From Gammaproteobacteria bacterium (GTDB taxonomy: Bacteria > Pseudomonadota > Gammaproteobacteria > UBA6429 > Thiohalophilaceae): a stretch of 11,580 nucleotides of DNA. The notes under the pieces were generated by a model. That model made no database searches. It had not been told where the DNA came from and was given only the letters and a program-made list of their open reading frames with translations. This document shows, piece by piece, positions 1 through 6,706 of this stretch. Where the stretch lies: positions 1 through 11,580 of the forward strand of contig JAADGZ010000193.1 in NCBI GenBank assembly GCA_013152045.1. Reading direction: 5' to 3'. Numbering within the stretch: position 1 is the first letter of the stretch; each line of letters starts with the position of its first letter. The translations under genes and the position numbers were made by a program.

Positions 1-2
1 TG

Positions 3-305
3 GGTGTGGACTGGCAGCAGTCTTCCAACCTGGTGTTGCGTGCAGGTTATAACCACAGTGGCCAGCCGATCCCGAATGGTCAAACATTCTTTAACCTGCT
101 TGCCCCTGGTGTGGTGGAAGATAATCTCACCGCAGGTGCTACCTGGACCCTGCAAAACAAGTCGGAACTGACCTTTGCCTTTATGTATGCCCTGGAAAAG
201 ACAGTTAAGGGTAGCAATTCGATTCCATCTGGTTTTGGCGGCGGCGAAGCCAACCTGACTATGAGCCAGATCTCACTGGGCGTAGCTTATGGTTGGAAAT
301 TTTAA
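3..305 (+). CDS. FadL/OmpP1-family outer membrane transport protein, C-terminal part
   Basis: Only the last 100 codons are present; the reading frame is open at the left edge, so the start lies outside the window. The residues read as alternating beta strands of an outer-membrane barrel. A segment like DWQ..SNLVLRAGYNHSGQPIP followed by F-N-L-L-A-P-G-V-V-E is typical of the C-terminal barrel strands of FadL/OmpP1 proteins, and the chain ends in an aromatic residue (...YGWKF), the usual outer-membrane insertion signal recognised by the BAM complex. Family members carry hydrophobic compounds such as long-chain fatty acids or aromatic hydrocarbons across the outer membrane. The substrate cannot be told from this fragment. 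A hairpin terminator follows about 95 bases downstream, so transcription probably ends before the next gene. Family assignment is from remembered sequence pattern, not a search. Confidence 0.8.
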   Translation, partial: GVDWQQSSNLVLRAGYNHSGQPIPNGQTFFNLLAPGVVEDNLTAGATWTLQNKSELTFAFMYALEKTVKGSNSIPSGFGGGEANLTMSQISLGVAYGWKF

Positions 306-399
306 AAAAAGCTGGCGTCATAGGCCAAGCTGGATTATAACTAGTAACAAACAATATCGAAGGAACGGGACGCAAGTCCTGATGTTGTAACCAAGGAAC

Positions 400-440
400 G
401 AGGGTCATTGGCAGAATACCGTCAATGACCCTCTTAATTA
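400..440 (+). terminator. Rho-independent terminator after the porin gene
   Basis: GAGGGTCATTG (400-410) and CAATGACCCTC (423-433) are perfect inverted repeats. The stem can extend two more pairs inward (G-U and C-G), leaving an 8-base loop. A T-rich but interrupted tract, TTAATTATT, follows. It lies between the porin gene and the next signal-peptide gene and most likely ends the porin transcript. Confidence 0.75.
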
Positions 441-486
441 TTCTAAAAAACGAAATACTTATTTATATCTTGGGAGAGAGTCAGTC

Positions 487-1392
487 ATGAACAAAATCCG
501 TACTATCTTGAGTGCCGTCATCGCTACCGCTGTTATTGCAACCGCGCATGCCGATGGCGATCTGAAACCATTTATCCTGGGCAATGCTGAAGGTTCTGAT
601 ATGGCTTCAGCCGTATCTGCTGTGAAAGAAAAATTGAAGGCTGCCGGTTTTGAAATTGCGGGTGAATATTCACCTTATGATACTGCCACCATTATTGCGA
701 TTACCAATGATGAGCTGAAATCAGCTGCCGCTAAAACAGACTTTGGTGCTTTCGGTGTATCGGCTCGTGTTACCGTTACCAAAGGTAAGGATGGCAGCAT
801 CCAGGTCGCCTATACTAATCCTGAATATTACGGTGCAGCCTACCGTATGGAAAGCAACCTCAGCGACGTCAACGCCAAGCTTGCCTCGGCTCTGGGTAAC
901 AAGGGCGAATATGGTCCTGAATCAGGTTTGAGCGCCAAAGATCTGGAAGACTACCAGTACAAATGGCTGATGCCTTACTTTACTGATCGTCTGGAACTGG
1001 CCGATTACGATAGCCAGGCCAAGGCAGTTCAAACGGTAGAAGCTAATCTTAAAGCAGGCAAGGGCGGTACGGCTGAAGTGTATCGTATCGATCTTCCCGG
1101 ACAGAAGGCAACCGTCTTTGGAGTTGCCATGAAGGGTACGAAGGAAGAATGTGCGGGCGACAAGTACATCATGGACAGCATTGATTTCAAGAAGATCCGT
1201 TCTACTGGGCATCTTCCTTATGAAATCGTGGTCAAAGATGGTGTCGCCTACGCGTTGCCGGCTGAGTTCCGGATTGCTATCAGTTTCCCTGATCTGTCCA
1301 TGGTTGGCAGCAACAGCTTTGCTTCCATCATGTGCGCTCCAGGTGCTATCCAGGCTACTCTGGAAGCCGCTGCGGGTGGTAGTGGTAGCTAA
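487..1392 (+). CDS. Exported (periplasmic) protein of unknown function, possibly DUF302-like
   Basis: I do not firmly recognise this 301-residue protein. The first 22 residues form a clear Sec signal peptide: a basic N-terminus (MNKIR), a hydrophobic alanine/isoleucine core, and an AHA cleavage site before D23. The mature protein is therefore periplasmic or secreted. Residues about 35-125 (a helix around AVSAVKEKLKAAGFEIAGEY, then strands, then NPEYYGAAYRM) and the C-terminal SNSFASIMCAPGAIQ segment resemble the alpha/beta pattern of DUF302-type domains, but this is only a visual likeness. Two cysteines remain in the mature chain (in KEECAGDK and IMCAPG) and could form a disulfide. The tail is Gly/Ala/Ser-rich. 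The start is supported by a strong Shine-Dalgarno (GGGAGAGAG, 472-480) six bases before the ATG. The gene is bounded by terminators on both sides, so it is probably its own transcription unit. Its place beside a FadL-like porin suggests a link to hydrophobic substrates, but that is a guess. Confidence 0.75.
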   Translation: MNKIRTILSAVIATAVIATAHADGDLKPFILGNAEGSDMASAVSAVKEKLKAAGFEIAGEYSPYDTATIIAITNDELKSAAAKTDFGAFGVSARVTVTKGKDGSIQVAYTNPEYYGAAYRMESNLSDVNAKLASALGNKGEYGPESGLSAKDLEDYQYKWLMPYFTDRLELADYDSQAKAVQTVEANLKAGKGGTAEVYRIDLPGQKATVFGVAMKGTKEECAGDKYIMDSIDFKKIRSTGHLPYEIVVKDGVAYALPAEFRIAISFPDLSMVGSNSFASIMCAPGAIQATLEAAAGGSGS

Positions 1393-1472
1393 AAAGATAT
1401 AATGAGGTTGTTTTCTTTATAAACTGGAACACCATAAATACTAGTTTTATTGCTACCTCTACGTATCAGCTC

Positions 1473-1507
1473 ACCCTCTTTCAGCCTGTCTGAAAGAGGG
1501 TTTTTTT
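1473..1507 (+). terminator. Strong Rho-independent terminator after the exported-protein gene
   Basis: ACCCTCTTTCAG (1473-1484) and CTGAAAGAGGGT (1490-1501) form a perfect 12-bp stem with a 5-base loop (CCTGT), followed directly by a run of seven T (1501-1507). This is a textbook intrinsic terminator, and it separates the exported-protein gene from glyA. Confidence 0.93.
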
Positions 1508-1539
1508 ATGCCCTTTCCCCTACTAAATACATGATTTTC

Positions 1540-1626
1540 TACCTGTAACAGCCCGCGGAAATGAAATTTTGTTCTGGATCAGGTAAGCTTCGCTACCTTT
1601 AACGATGCTTGTGCTGCTCCGGGCTG
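1540..1626 (+). promoter_or_regulatory. Possible structured leader upstream of glyA
   Basis: In the 166-base gap before glyA, CAGCCCG (1549-1555) is complementary to CGGGCTG (1620-1626). Inside it, AGGTA...TACCT (1581-1598) makes a small hairpin with inner AGC/GCT pairing. The same AGGTA can instead pair with TACCT at 1540-1544, so two structures compete. I recognise no known riboswitch class. The arms are short, and this may be chance. Confidence 0.25.
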
Positions 1627-1673
1627 CAAAATCGTATCTCATTGATAATTAACGATGTTATTTTGAGGGCACT

Positions 1674-2927
1674 ATGTTTGATATTGATATGAAAATTGCT
1701 GGGTTCGACGATGAACTCTGGCAGGCGATGGAAAATGAAAAACGCCGGCAAGAGGAGCATATCGAACTGATTGCCTCTGAAAACTACACCAGCCCCCGGG
1801 TGATGGAAGCGCAGGGTTCGGTACTGACTAACAAATACGCCGAAGGTTATCCGGGTAAACGTTATTACGGCGGTTGCGAATATGTCGATATTGCCGAACA
1901 ACTGGCCATCGATCGGGTAAAAGAGCTGTTTTCTGCGGATTTTGCCAACGTTCAGCCTCATTCAGGCTCCCAGGCCAACGCGGCGGTTTATCTAGCCCTG
2001 TTGCAGCCGGGAGACACTATACTTGGAATGAGTCTTGCGCATGGGGGGCATCTGACCCACGGTGCCAAAGTTAACTTTTCCGGCAAGATTTTTAAGGCTT
2101 TTCAGTATGGTCTGGATGAAAAAACCGGCGAGATTGATTACGCTCAGGTTGAGGCGCTGGCGCTGGAACATAAACCTAAAATGATCGTGGCGGGCTTCAG
2201 CGCCTACTCGCGGGTAGTGGACTGGCAGCGTTTTCGTGACATTGCCGACAAAGTTGGCGCTTATCTGTTCGTTGACATGGCCCATGTGGCCGGCCTGATT
2301 GCTACCGGTGTCTATCCTAGCCCGGTGCAGATCGCCGATGTCACTACCTCGACTACTCACAAGACTCTGCGCGGTCCCCGTGGCGGCATTATTCTGGCCA
2401 AAGCGAATCCGGAGATTGAGAAAAAACTCAATTCACTGGTATTTCCCGGCACCCAGGGTGGCCCGCTGATGCATGTGATTGCCGGCAAAGCGGTGGCCTT
2501 CAAGGAAGCTTTGCAACCGGAATTCAAACAATACCAGCAACAGGTGGTAGCGAATGCCCGAGTGATGGCTGAAGTTTTTATCAAACGGGGCTTTGAAGTC
2601 ATCTCCGGTGGTACCGATAACCACTTATTCCTGGTCAGTTTTATCAAGCAGGAACTGACTGGCAAGGATGTCGATGCCTGGTTAGGCGCGGCCAATATTA
2701 CGATTAACAAGAATGCCGTGCCCAACGATCCTCAGTCGCCCTTCGTTACCAGTGGTATTCGCATCGGCACACCGGCAGCCACCACCCGTGGATTCAAGGA
2801 TGCAGAGTGCCGCGATCTGGCCAACTGGATGTGTGATGTGATCGATGCGCGAGGCGAGCAGGCCGTCATTGACAGAGTAAAAGCACAGGCGTTGGAAGTG
2901 TGTAAACGCTTGCCTGTTTATGCTTAG
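1674..2927 (+). CDS. glyA: Serine hydroxymethyltransferase
   Basis: This cytosolic PLP enzyme interconverts serine and glycine with tetrahydrofolate and 5,10-methylene-THF, and is the main source of one-carbon units. The 417-residue length matches bacterial GlyA. Visible motifs are [11 protein letters not shown] near the N-terminus, [31 protein letters not shown], the cofactor-contacting [11 protein letters not shown] (Asp201), and [15 protein letters not shown] with the Schiff-base lysine at Lys230, directly after His229. The C-terminal [13 protein letters not shown] segment is also present. The ATG at 1674 follows a GAGGGC Shine-Dalgarno at good spacing and gives the usual MF..DM.IAGFD start. 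A strong terminator lies upstream and about 170 bases of non-coding DNA precede it, so it has its own promoter, which I cannot place. The stop codon abuts a repeat leading into nrdR. Adjacency of glyA to nrdR-rib is common in gammaproteobacteria. Confidence 0.98.
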   Translation: MFDIDMKIAGFDDELWQAMENEKRRQEEHIELIASENYTSPRVMEAQGSVLTNKYAEGYPGKRYYGGCEYVDIAEQLAIDRVKELFSADFANVQPHSGSQANAAVYLALLQPGDTILGMSLAHGGHLTHGAKVNFSGKIFKAFQYGLDEKTGEIDYAQVEALALEHKPKMIVAGFSAYSRVVDWQRFRDIADKVGAYLFVDMAHVAGLIATGVYPSPVQIADVTTSTTHKTLRGPRGGIILAKANPEIEKKLNSLVFPGTQGGPLMHVIAGKAVAFKEALQPEFKQYQQQVVANARVMAEVFIKRGFEVISGGTDNHLFLVSFIKQELTGKDVDAWLGAANITINKNAVPNDPQSPFVTSGIRIGTPAATTRGFKDAECRDLANWMCDVIDARGEQAVIDRVKAQALEVCKRLPVYA

Positions 2928-2930
2928 GAG

Positions 2931-3039
2931 CTAGTAGCTGGTGGCTAGTGGAAAAGAGCGAGGAATAAGTAACAATGTTTGAACAGTTATTGCCCTCTTA
3001 CGGTTTTCCCAGCTACTCGCTCCTAGCGACTAGCCACTA
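2931..3039 (+). repeat. Inverted mosaic repeat (CTAGTGG-type units) between glyA and nrdR
   Basis: The gap between glyA and nrdR is built of CTAGTAGCTGGTGGCTAGTGG-like units on the left and their inverse on the right. TGGCTAGT (2942-2949) pairs with ACTAGCCA (3029-3036), and the next bases GGAAAA (2950-2955) pair with TTTTCC (3004-3009), giving an imperfect long hairpin. AGTAGCTGG (2933-2941) is also perfectly complementary to CCAGCTACT (3009-3017), but in a crossing order, so the arms are a mosaic of units and not one collinear palindrome. The left end begins three bases after the glyA stop and the right end comes to about six bases from the nrdR ATG. Confidence 0.7.
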
Positions 3040-3044
3040 ATCCC

Positions 3045-3551
3045 ATGCATTGTCCATTTTGTGCTGCTGATGATACTCGGGTGATCGATTCACGTCTGAC
3101 CACCGATGGTGCCCAGGTGCGGCGGCGGCGGGAATGCGTGACCTGTGCAGAGCGTTTTACTACCTTTGAAACAGCGGAATTGGTGATGCCGCGGGTACTT
3201 AAAAATGACGGTAAGCGCGAACCCTTCGATGATGAAAAATTGCGTGCCGGTATTTTGCGCGCAGTAGAAAAACGCCCGGTAGATATTGAAGAGATTGAAA
3301 ATGCGGTTAACCGGATCATGAAACGCATGCGCGCCACCGGTGAAAGAGAATTGCCTTCGCCGCAGATTGGCGAATGGGTGATGGAGGAATTGCGCGATCT
3401 GGATCAGGTGGCCTATGTGCGTTTTGCTTCAGTGTATCGCAGCTTTGAAGATGTCAGCGCTTTTGCTGAAGAAATTGAACGCCTGAAGCATGTGCCTTCG
3501 CCCGAGGAAAAACGCCAACAGCAATCGCTGCTGCCGGAAGATGATAAATGA
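3045..3551 (+). CDS. nrdR: Transcriptional repressor NrdR
   Basis: NrdR is a cytosolic nucleotide-sensing repressor of ribonucleotide reductase operons. The protein opens with the four-cysteine zinc ribbon (Cys3, Cys6, Cys31, Cys34: MHCPFC ... [12 protein letters not shown]), which carries DNA binding. It is followed by an ATP-cone domain at about residues 48-138 ([21 protein letters not shown] ... [13 protein letters not shown]), which binds ATP or dATP. At 168 residues it is slightly longer than the usual ~150, owing to a charged Gln/Glu-rich tail. The ATG at 3045 is the only possible start, because an in-frame stop (TAG, 3024-3026) lies just upstream and MHCPFC is the normal family N-terminus. 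No Shine-Dalgarno precedes it: the upstream bases CACTAATCCC are repeat-derived. The stop overlaps the ribD start by four bases (ATGA), so translation of the two is probably coupled. Confidence 0.97.
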   Translation: MHCPFCAADDTRVIDSRLTTDGAQVRRRRECVTCAERFTTFETAELVMPRVLKNDGKREPFDDEKLRAGILRAVEKRPVDIEEIENAVNRIMKRMRATGERELPSPQIGEWVMEELRDLDQVAYVRFASVYRSFEDVSAFAEEIERLKHVPSPEEKRQQQSLLPEDDK

Positions 3552-4648
3552 TGAGTAGTTTCAGCAGGGCCGATCATGCATTTATGGCGCGTGCACTACA
3601 GTTAGCGGAGAAGGGACTTTACACCACTGATCCAAATCCGCGTGTGGGCTGTGTCCTGGTTAAGAATGGCAAGCTTATTGGCGAAGGTTGGCATCAACGC
3701 GCCGGTGAGGCCCATGCAGAAATTCATGCGTTGAATGCCGCGTTAAATCAGGCTGAGGGGGCGACCGCTTACGTTACTTTGGAACCGTGTTGTCATCAGG
3801 GGCGCACGCCACCCTGTAGCGAAGCCCTGATTAAGGCGAAGCTCGCACGCGTGGTGATCGCTATGCAGGATCCGCATACGCGGGTCGATGGTGGTGGCAT
3901 TGCGCAGTTGCGCGAGGCGGGGGTTCAGGTGGATATTGGTTTGTTGCAGGAACAGGCAGCAAAGCTTAACCCCGGTTTTATCAAACGCATGCAGCGTGGT
4001 CGGCCCTTTGTACGTTGCAAATTGGGCATGAGTCTGGATGGCCGCACCGCGATGGCTTGCGGGGAAAGTAAATGGATTACCTCGGCGGCGGCGCGTGAAG
4101 ATGTGCAACGTTTGCGCGCACGTAGCTCCGCTATCGTCACCGGTATTGGTACGCTGCTGGCCGATGATCCTTCCATGACCGTGCGTCTGGAAGGCGTTGA
4201 ACGTCAGCCTTTGCGGGTAGTCATCGATACCCGGCTGCGCATGCCGAAGGCGGCGAAAATGTTATCCCTGCCCGGACATACGTTGATAATGACCTGCAGT
4301 GATGACGAAGCTGCCCGGCAAGAATTGCAACAGGCGGGAGCCGAGATACGGCGTATGCCTTGTTGCGCCAACCGCGTCAGTCTGGAAGCGATGTTGGATA
4401 GCCTGGCTGAGATGGAAATTAACGAAGTGTTGCTGGAGACCGGCGCGACCTTAAGCGGCGCGATGTTAGAGCAGGGCCTGATTGATGAATTGATTATTTA
4501 CATGGCGCCCGTCTTGATGGGCGACAATGCGCGCGGCCTGTTCCACCTGCCAGGATTAGAAAAAATGGCGAATAAAATTCAACTTGAATTCACGGATGTC
4601 AGGGCCGTGGGATGTGACTGGCGTATAACTGCGAAGATACAAGCTTAA
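3548..4648 (+). CDS. ribD: Bifunctional riboflavin biosynthesis protein RibD (deaminase/reductase)
   Basis: RibD deaminates 2,5-diamino-6-ribosylamino-4(3H)-pyrimidinone 5'-phosphate and then reduces the ribosyl chain with NADPH, the second and third steps of the pyrimidine branch. The N-terminal cytidine-deaminase-like domain (about 1-148) has the zinc site His56-Ala-Glu58 and the [11 protein letters not shown] motif with Cys81 and Cys90. The C-terminal reductase domain (about 152-366) starts at [18 protein letters not shown] and includes ADDPSMTVR and the ETGATLSGA segment. Its 366 residues match the bifunctional family. ATG 3548 overlaps the nrdR stop; a second ATG directly after it (3551) is an equally possible start. 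The last few codons and the TAA (4646-4648) lie inside the left arm of an inverted repeat, so the C-terminal IQA residues may be repeat-encoded. Confidence 0.97.
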   Translation: MMSSFSRADHAFMARALQLAEKGLYTTDPNPRVGCVLVKNGKLIGEGWHQRAGEAHAEIHALNAALNQAEGATAYVTLEPCCHQGRTPPCSEALIKAKLARVVIAMQDPHTRVDGGGIAQLREAGVQVDIGLLQEQAAKLNPGFIKRMQRGRPFVRCKLGMSLDGRTAMACGESKWITSAAAREDVQRLRARSSAIVTGIGTLLADDPSMTVRLEGVERQPLRVVIDTRLRMPKAAKMLSLPGHTLIMTCSDDEAARQELQQAGAEIRRMPCCANRVSLEAMLDSLAEMEINEVLLETGATLSGAMLEQGLIDELIIYMAPVLMGDNARGLFHLPGLEKMANKIQLEFTDVRAVGCDWRITAKIQA

Positions 4649-4716
4649 AGATTCAAGGTAAAAAATTTTTATTTTGTGCTTTATCACCTGTATCTTTTCT
4701 CTTGAATCTTGTATCT
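4635..4716 (+). repeat. Inverted repeat with GATACAAG/GATTCAAG units between ribD and ribE
   Basis: AGATACAAG (4635-4643) and AGATTCAAG (4649-4657) are both matched by the continuous inverse CTTGAATCTTGTATCT (4701-4716). The left arm has a few extra bases (CTTAA) between the two units, and these contain the ribD stop codon. An A/T-rich centre separates the arms. The right arm ends immediately before the GAGG Shine-Dalgarno (4717-4720) of ribE. The transcript could fold into a hairpin covering the ribD-ribE junction. It has no T tract after it, so it is not a standard terminator. Confidence 0.75.
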
Positions 4717-4725
4717 GAGGTTGAA

Positions 4726-5385
4726 ATGTTTACAGGTATTATTGAAGCCATTGGCAGCATTGCCGCAATTGAACCGAAAGGCGATGATGCACGAATTTTA
4801 ATTCGTACGGGCAAGCTGGATTTAACGGATGTTAAACTAGGTGACAGCATCGCCGTCAACGGTGTCTGTTTGACCGCAGTTGAATTGCCGGGTGACAGTT
4901 TCTGGGCTGACGTGTCTGGTGAGACTCTGACGCGTACCCGCTTTGCCGATATTAAACAGGGCAGCCGGGTAAACCTGGAAAAAGCTTTGACTCCTAGCAC
5001 CCGTCTAGGTGGGCATCTGGTCAGTGGTCATGTGGATGGTCTTGGCGAAATCGTTGAGCGCAGTCCGGCTGGACGCTCGGTACGTTTTCGGATCAGAGCT
5101 GCGGCTGAATTGGCGCGTTATATTGCTGAAAAGGGTTCCATCTGTGTCGATGGTATTAGCCTGACAGTGAATGCAGTGGAAGGAGCAATCTTTGAATTGA
5201 ATATTGTTCCGCATACCTTGGTTGAAACCATCATGGATGATTACCAAGCTGGAACGCGGGTGAATCTGGAAGTGGATATCATCGCTCGTTATCTTGAGCG
5301 CCTGTTGTTGGGCGACAAGGCGGCCGAGCCGAGCAGCGGCGGTATTACTGCCTCTATGTTGGCAGAACACGGTTTTATGAGATAA
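4726..5385 (+). CDS. ribE: Riboflavin synthase, alpha chain
   Basis: This enzyme dismutates two 6,7-dimethyl-8-ribityllumazine molecules into riboflavin and the pyrimidine precursor, the last step of the pathway; the E. coli gene is called ribC or ribE. The 219-residue protein shows the family's tandem lumazine-binding domains. Domain 1 starts with MFTGIIEAIG and carries GDSIAVNGVCLT (Ser41 and Cys48, as in the E. coli enzyme). Domain 2 starts near LGGHLVSGHVDG and carries the parallel SICVDGISLTVN. The ATG at 4726 is preferred over a TTG 24 bases upstream because MFTGII is the invariant N-terminus needed for the active-site Phe2, and GAGG sits five bases before the ATG. The upstream TTG lies within the repeat. 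A small stem (5387-5399) follows the stop, with no T tract, before the RibBX gene 42 bases on. Confidence 0.97.
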   Translation: MFTGIIEAIGSIAAIEPKGDDARILIRTGKLDLTDVKLGDSIAVNGVCLTAVELPGDSFWADVSGETLTRTRFADIKQGSRVNLEKALTPSTRLGGHLVSGHVDGLGEIVERSPAGRSVRFRIRAAAELARYIAEKGSICVDGISLTVNAVEGAIFELNIVPHTLVETIMDDYQAGTRVNLEVDIIARYLERLLLGDKAAEPSSGGITASMLAEHGFMR

Positions 5386-5386
5386 G

Positions 5387-5399
5387 CGGGCCGAGCCCG
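5387..5399 (+). other. Small stem-loop between ribE and ribBX
   Basis: CGGGC (5387-5391) and GCCCG (5395-5399) form a 5-bp GC stem with a 3-base loop directly after the ribE stop. No T run follows, so it is unlikely to terminate. It could mark RNA processing or be chance. Confidence 0.3.
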
Positions 5400-5427
5400 A
5401 TAATCAGGTAGTAAAAGAGACGAGAAA

Positions 5428-6531
5428 ATGAACAGTACAAAAGAAATTATTGAAGATATTCGTCAGGGCAAGATGGTTATCCTGATGGATGATGAGGATC
5501 GTGAGAATGAAGGCGATTTGATTATGGCCGCCGATCATGTGCGTGCAGAAGACATTAATTTTATGGCTCGTTACGGCCGTGGGTTAATTTGCATGACCAT
5601 GTCCAAAGATCGCTGTGAGCATCTGCGCTTGCCGCTGATGGTCAATGAAAACAACGAAGCCCATTCCACCAACTTTACGGTTTCTATTGAAGCCGCAGAA
5701 GGCGTGACTACCGGTATCTCGGCAGCTGATCGTGCGGTGACGATTCGTCGGGCGGTAGCGGCGGATGCCAAACCTTCAGATCTGGTACAGCCGGGCCACG
5801 TTTTTCCGTTGATGGCGCAACCTGGTGGGGTTCTGACCCGTGCGGGTCACACAGAGGCAGGTTGTGATCTAGCACGCCTGGCTGGATTGGAACCGGCCTC
5901 GGTAATCGTCGAGATTCTTAATGAAGACGGCACTATGGCACGCCGACCGCAGCTGGAAAAATTTGCTGCCGAGCATAATCTCAAAATCGGCACCATTGCC
6001 GATCTGATTGAATATCGCCTGTTGAATGAAAAAACTATTGAGCATGTTGCACGCTGCGAGATGCCTACCGAGTTTGGTAACTTTCATCTGCATGCCTATC
6101 GCAATTTGATTGACGGTCAGGTGCATTTGGCTCTGGTCAAGGGTGATCTGGAACCTGGAGTGCCAACTTTAGTTCGCGTACATGTGGAAAGCAGTCTTTG
6201 TGATATGTTTGGCAGCTTGCGTCAGGATTGCGGCTGGCCATTGCGTGATGCGCTCAAACGCATCGCCGATGAAGGGGTTGGGGTTGCTATTATCTTACGT
6301 CTGGCCGATGAATCCGACGCTATTATCAGTCGCATAAAAAATTATAGTTTACAGGATGAAGGGACCGATTTGCCGCGTGGTGATTCGGGTGAAGATTTAC
6401 GAACCTTCGGCATTGGCGCGCAGATTCTGTCTGATCTGGGCATTACCCACATGCGCGTGCTCAGTGCGCCGAAGAAAATGCACGGCCTTTCCGGATTTGG
6501 TCTGGATGTGGTTGACTATGTGCATGACTGA
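5428..6531 (+). CDS. ribB: RibBX: 3,4-dihydroxy-2-butanone-4-phosphate synthase with degenerate GTP cyclohydrolase II-like domain
   Basis: The N-terminal half (about 1-200) is a complete DHBP synthase, converting ribulose 5-phosphate to formate and the four-carbon riboflavin precursor. It has the acidic metal loop DDEDRENEGD (21-30), RYGRGLICM, PGHVFPLMAQPGGVLTRAGH (122-141) and HTEAGCDL. The C-terminal half (about 207-367) has the GTP cyclohydrolase II fold but not its chemistry. By alignment from memory to E. coli RibA, the zinc ligands C54, C65 and C67 correspond here to Ser255, Gln266 and Cys268. The RQEGR(N/G)IG catalytic segment is replaced by RLADESDAI (291-299). Some fold residues remain (ALKRIADEG, YSLQDEGTD, DLRTFGIGAQIL). 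This is the RibBX arrangement described in Proteobacteria, in which the second domain is not a working cyclohydrolase. A true RibA must be encoded elsewhere. A GAGACGAG ribosome site precedes the ATG. Many databases will label it ribBA, which overstates its activity. Confidence 0.93.
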   Translation: MNSTKEIIEDIRQGKMVILMDDEDRENEGDLIMAADHVRAEDINFMARYGRGLICMTMSKDRCEHLRLPLMVNENNEAHSTNFTVSIEAAEGVTTGISAADRAVTIRRAVAADAKPSDLVQPGHVFPLMAQPGGVLTRAGHTEAGCDLARLAGLEPASVIVEILNEDGTMARRPQLEKFAAEHNLKIGTIADLIEYRLLNEKTIEHVARCEMPTEFGNFHLHAYRNLIDGQVHLALVKGDLEPGVPTLVRVHVESSLCDMFGSLRQDCGWPLRDALKRIADEGVGVAIILRLADESDAIISRIKNYSLQDEGTDLPRGDSGEDLRTFGIGAQILSDLGITHMRVLSAPKKMHGLSGFGLDVVDYVHD

Positions 6532-6562
6532 TTAATAATTATGTTGCTTGCAGCGAAAGACG

Positions 6563-6646
6563 GTAGGTTGGGCTGAATGGTGTTTATGAAGCCCAACAGG
6601 ATATTAGAGCAGGTTGTTGGGCTTCATTTCATTTAGCCCAACCTAC
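6563..6646 (+). repeat. Dispersed inverted repeat, GTAGGTTGGGCT family
   Basis: GTAGGTTGGGCT (6563-6574) is the exact inverse of AGCCCAACCTAC (6635-6646). Each arm is also a hairpin by itself: GTTGGGCT (6567-6574) with AGCCCAAC (6590-6597), and GTTGGGCT (6616-6623) with AGCCCAAC (6635-6642). The sequence can therefore fold as two hairpins or one long one. The layout matches the GTAGGGTGGGCA element at 10109-10245, so both look like members of one repeat family. Confidence 0.8.
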
Positions 6647-6653
6647 AACTTAA

Positions 6654-6696
6654 TACCCCGTCCGCTTGCGGCGGGGTAGTTTATTTAATTTTTTTT
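6654..6696 (+). terminator. Repeat-derived palindrome with T tract between ribBX and ribH
   Basis: TACCCCG (6654-6660) pairs with CGGGGTA (6672-6678), and inner CCGC/GCGG pairs close a TT loop, with one bulged T. A T-rich tract (TTTATTTAATTTTTTTT) follows up to 6696. The fold is terminator-like and could reduce read-through from ribBX into ribH, whose ATG lies 10 bases after the T run. The same palindrome recurs, partly decayed, at 9173-9197, so it is a dispersed repeat that may act as a terminator here. Confidence 0.6.
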
Positions 6697-6706
6697 GGTG
6701 AACAAA

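Noticed and set aside
3023..3337. Antisense ORF opposite the start of nrdR
   Set aside because: It is a Ser/Arg-rich shadow of a strongly supported nrdR frame, with no ribosome site or family pattern.
4702..4725. Upstream TTG start for ribE
   Set aside because: It lies in the inverted repeat, has no ribosome site, and would add residues before the invariant MFTGII N-terminus.
5386..5427. FMN riboswitch before ribBX
   Set aside because: The gap is only 42 bases and lacks the conserved RFN-element strings; neither of the other rib gene gaps holds them.
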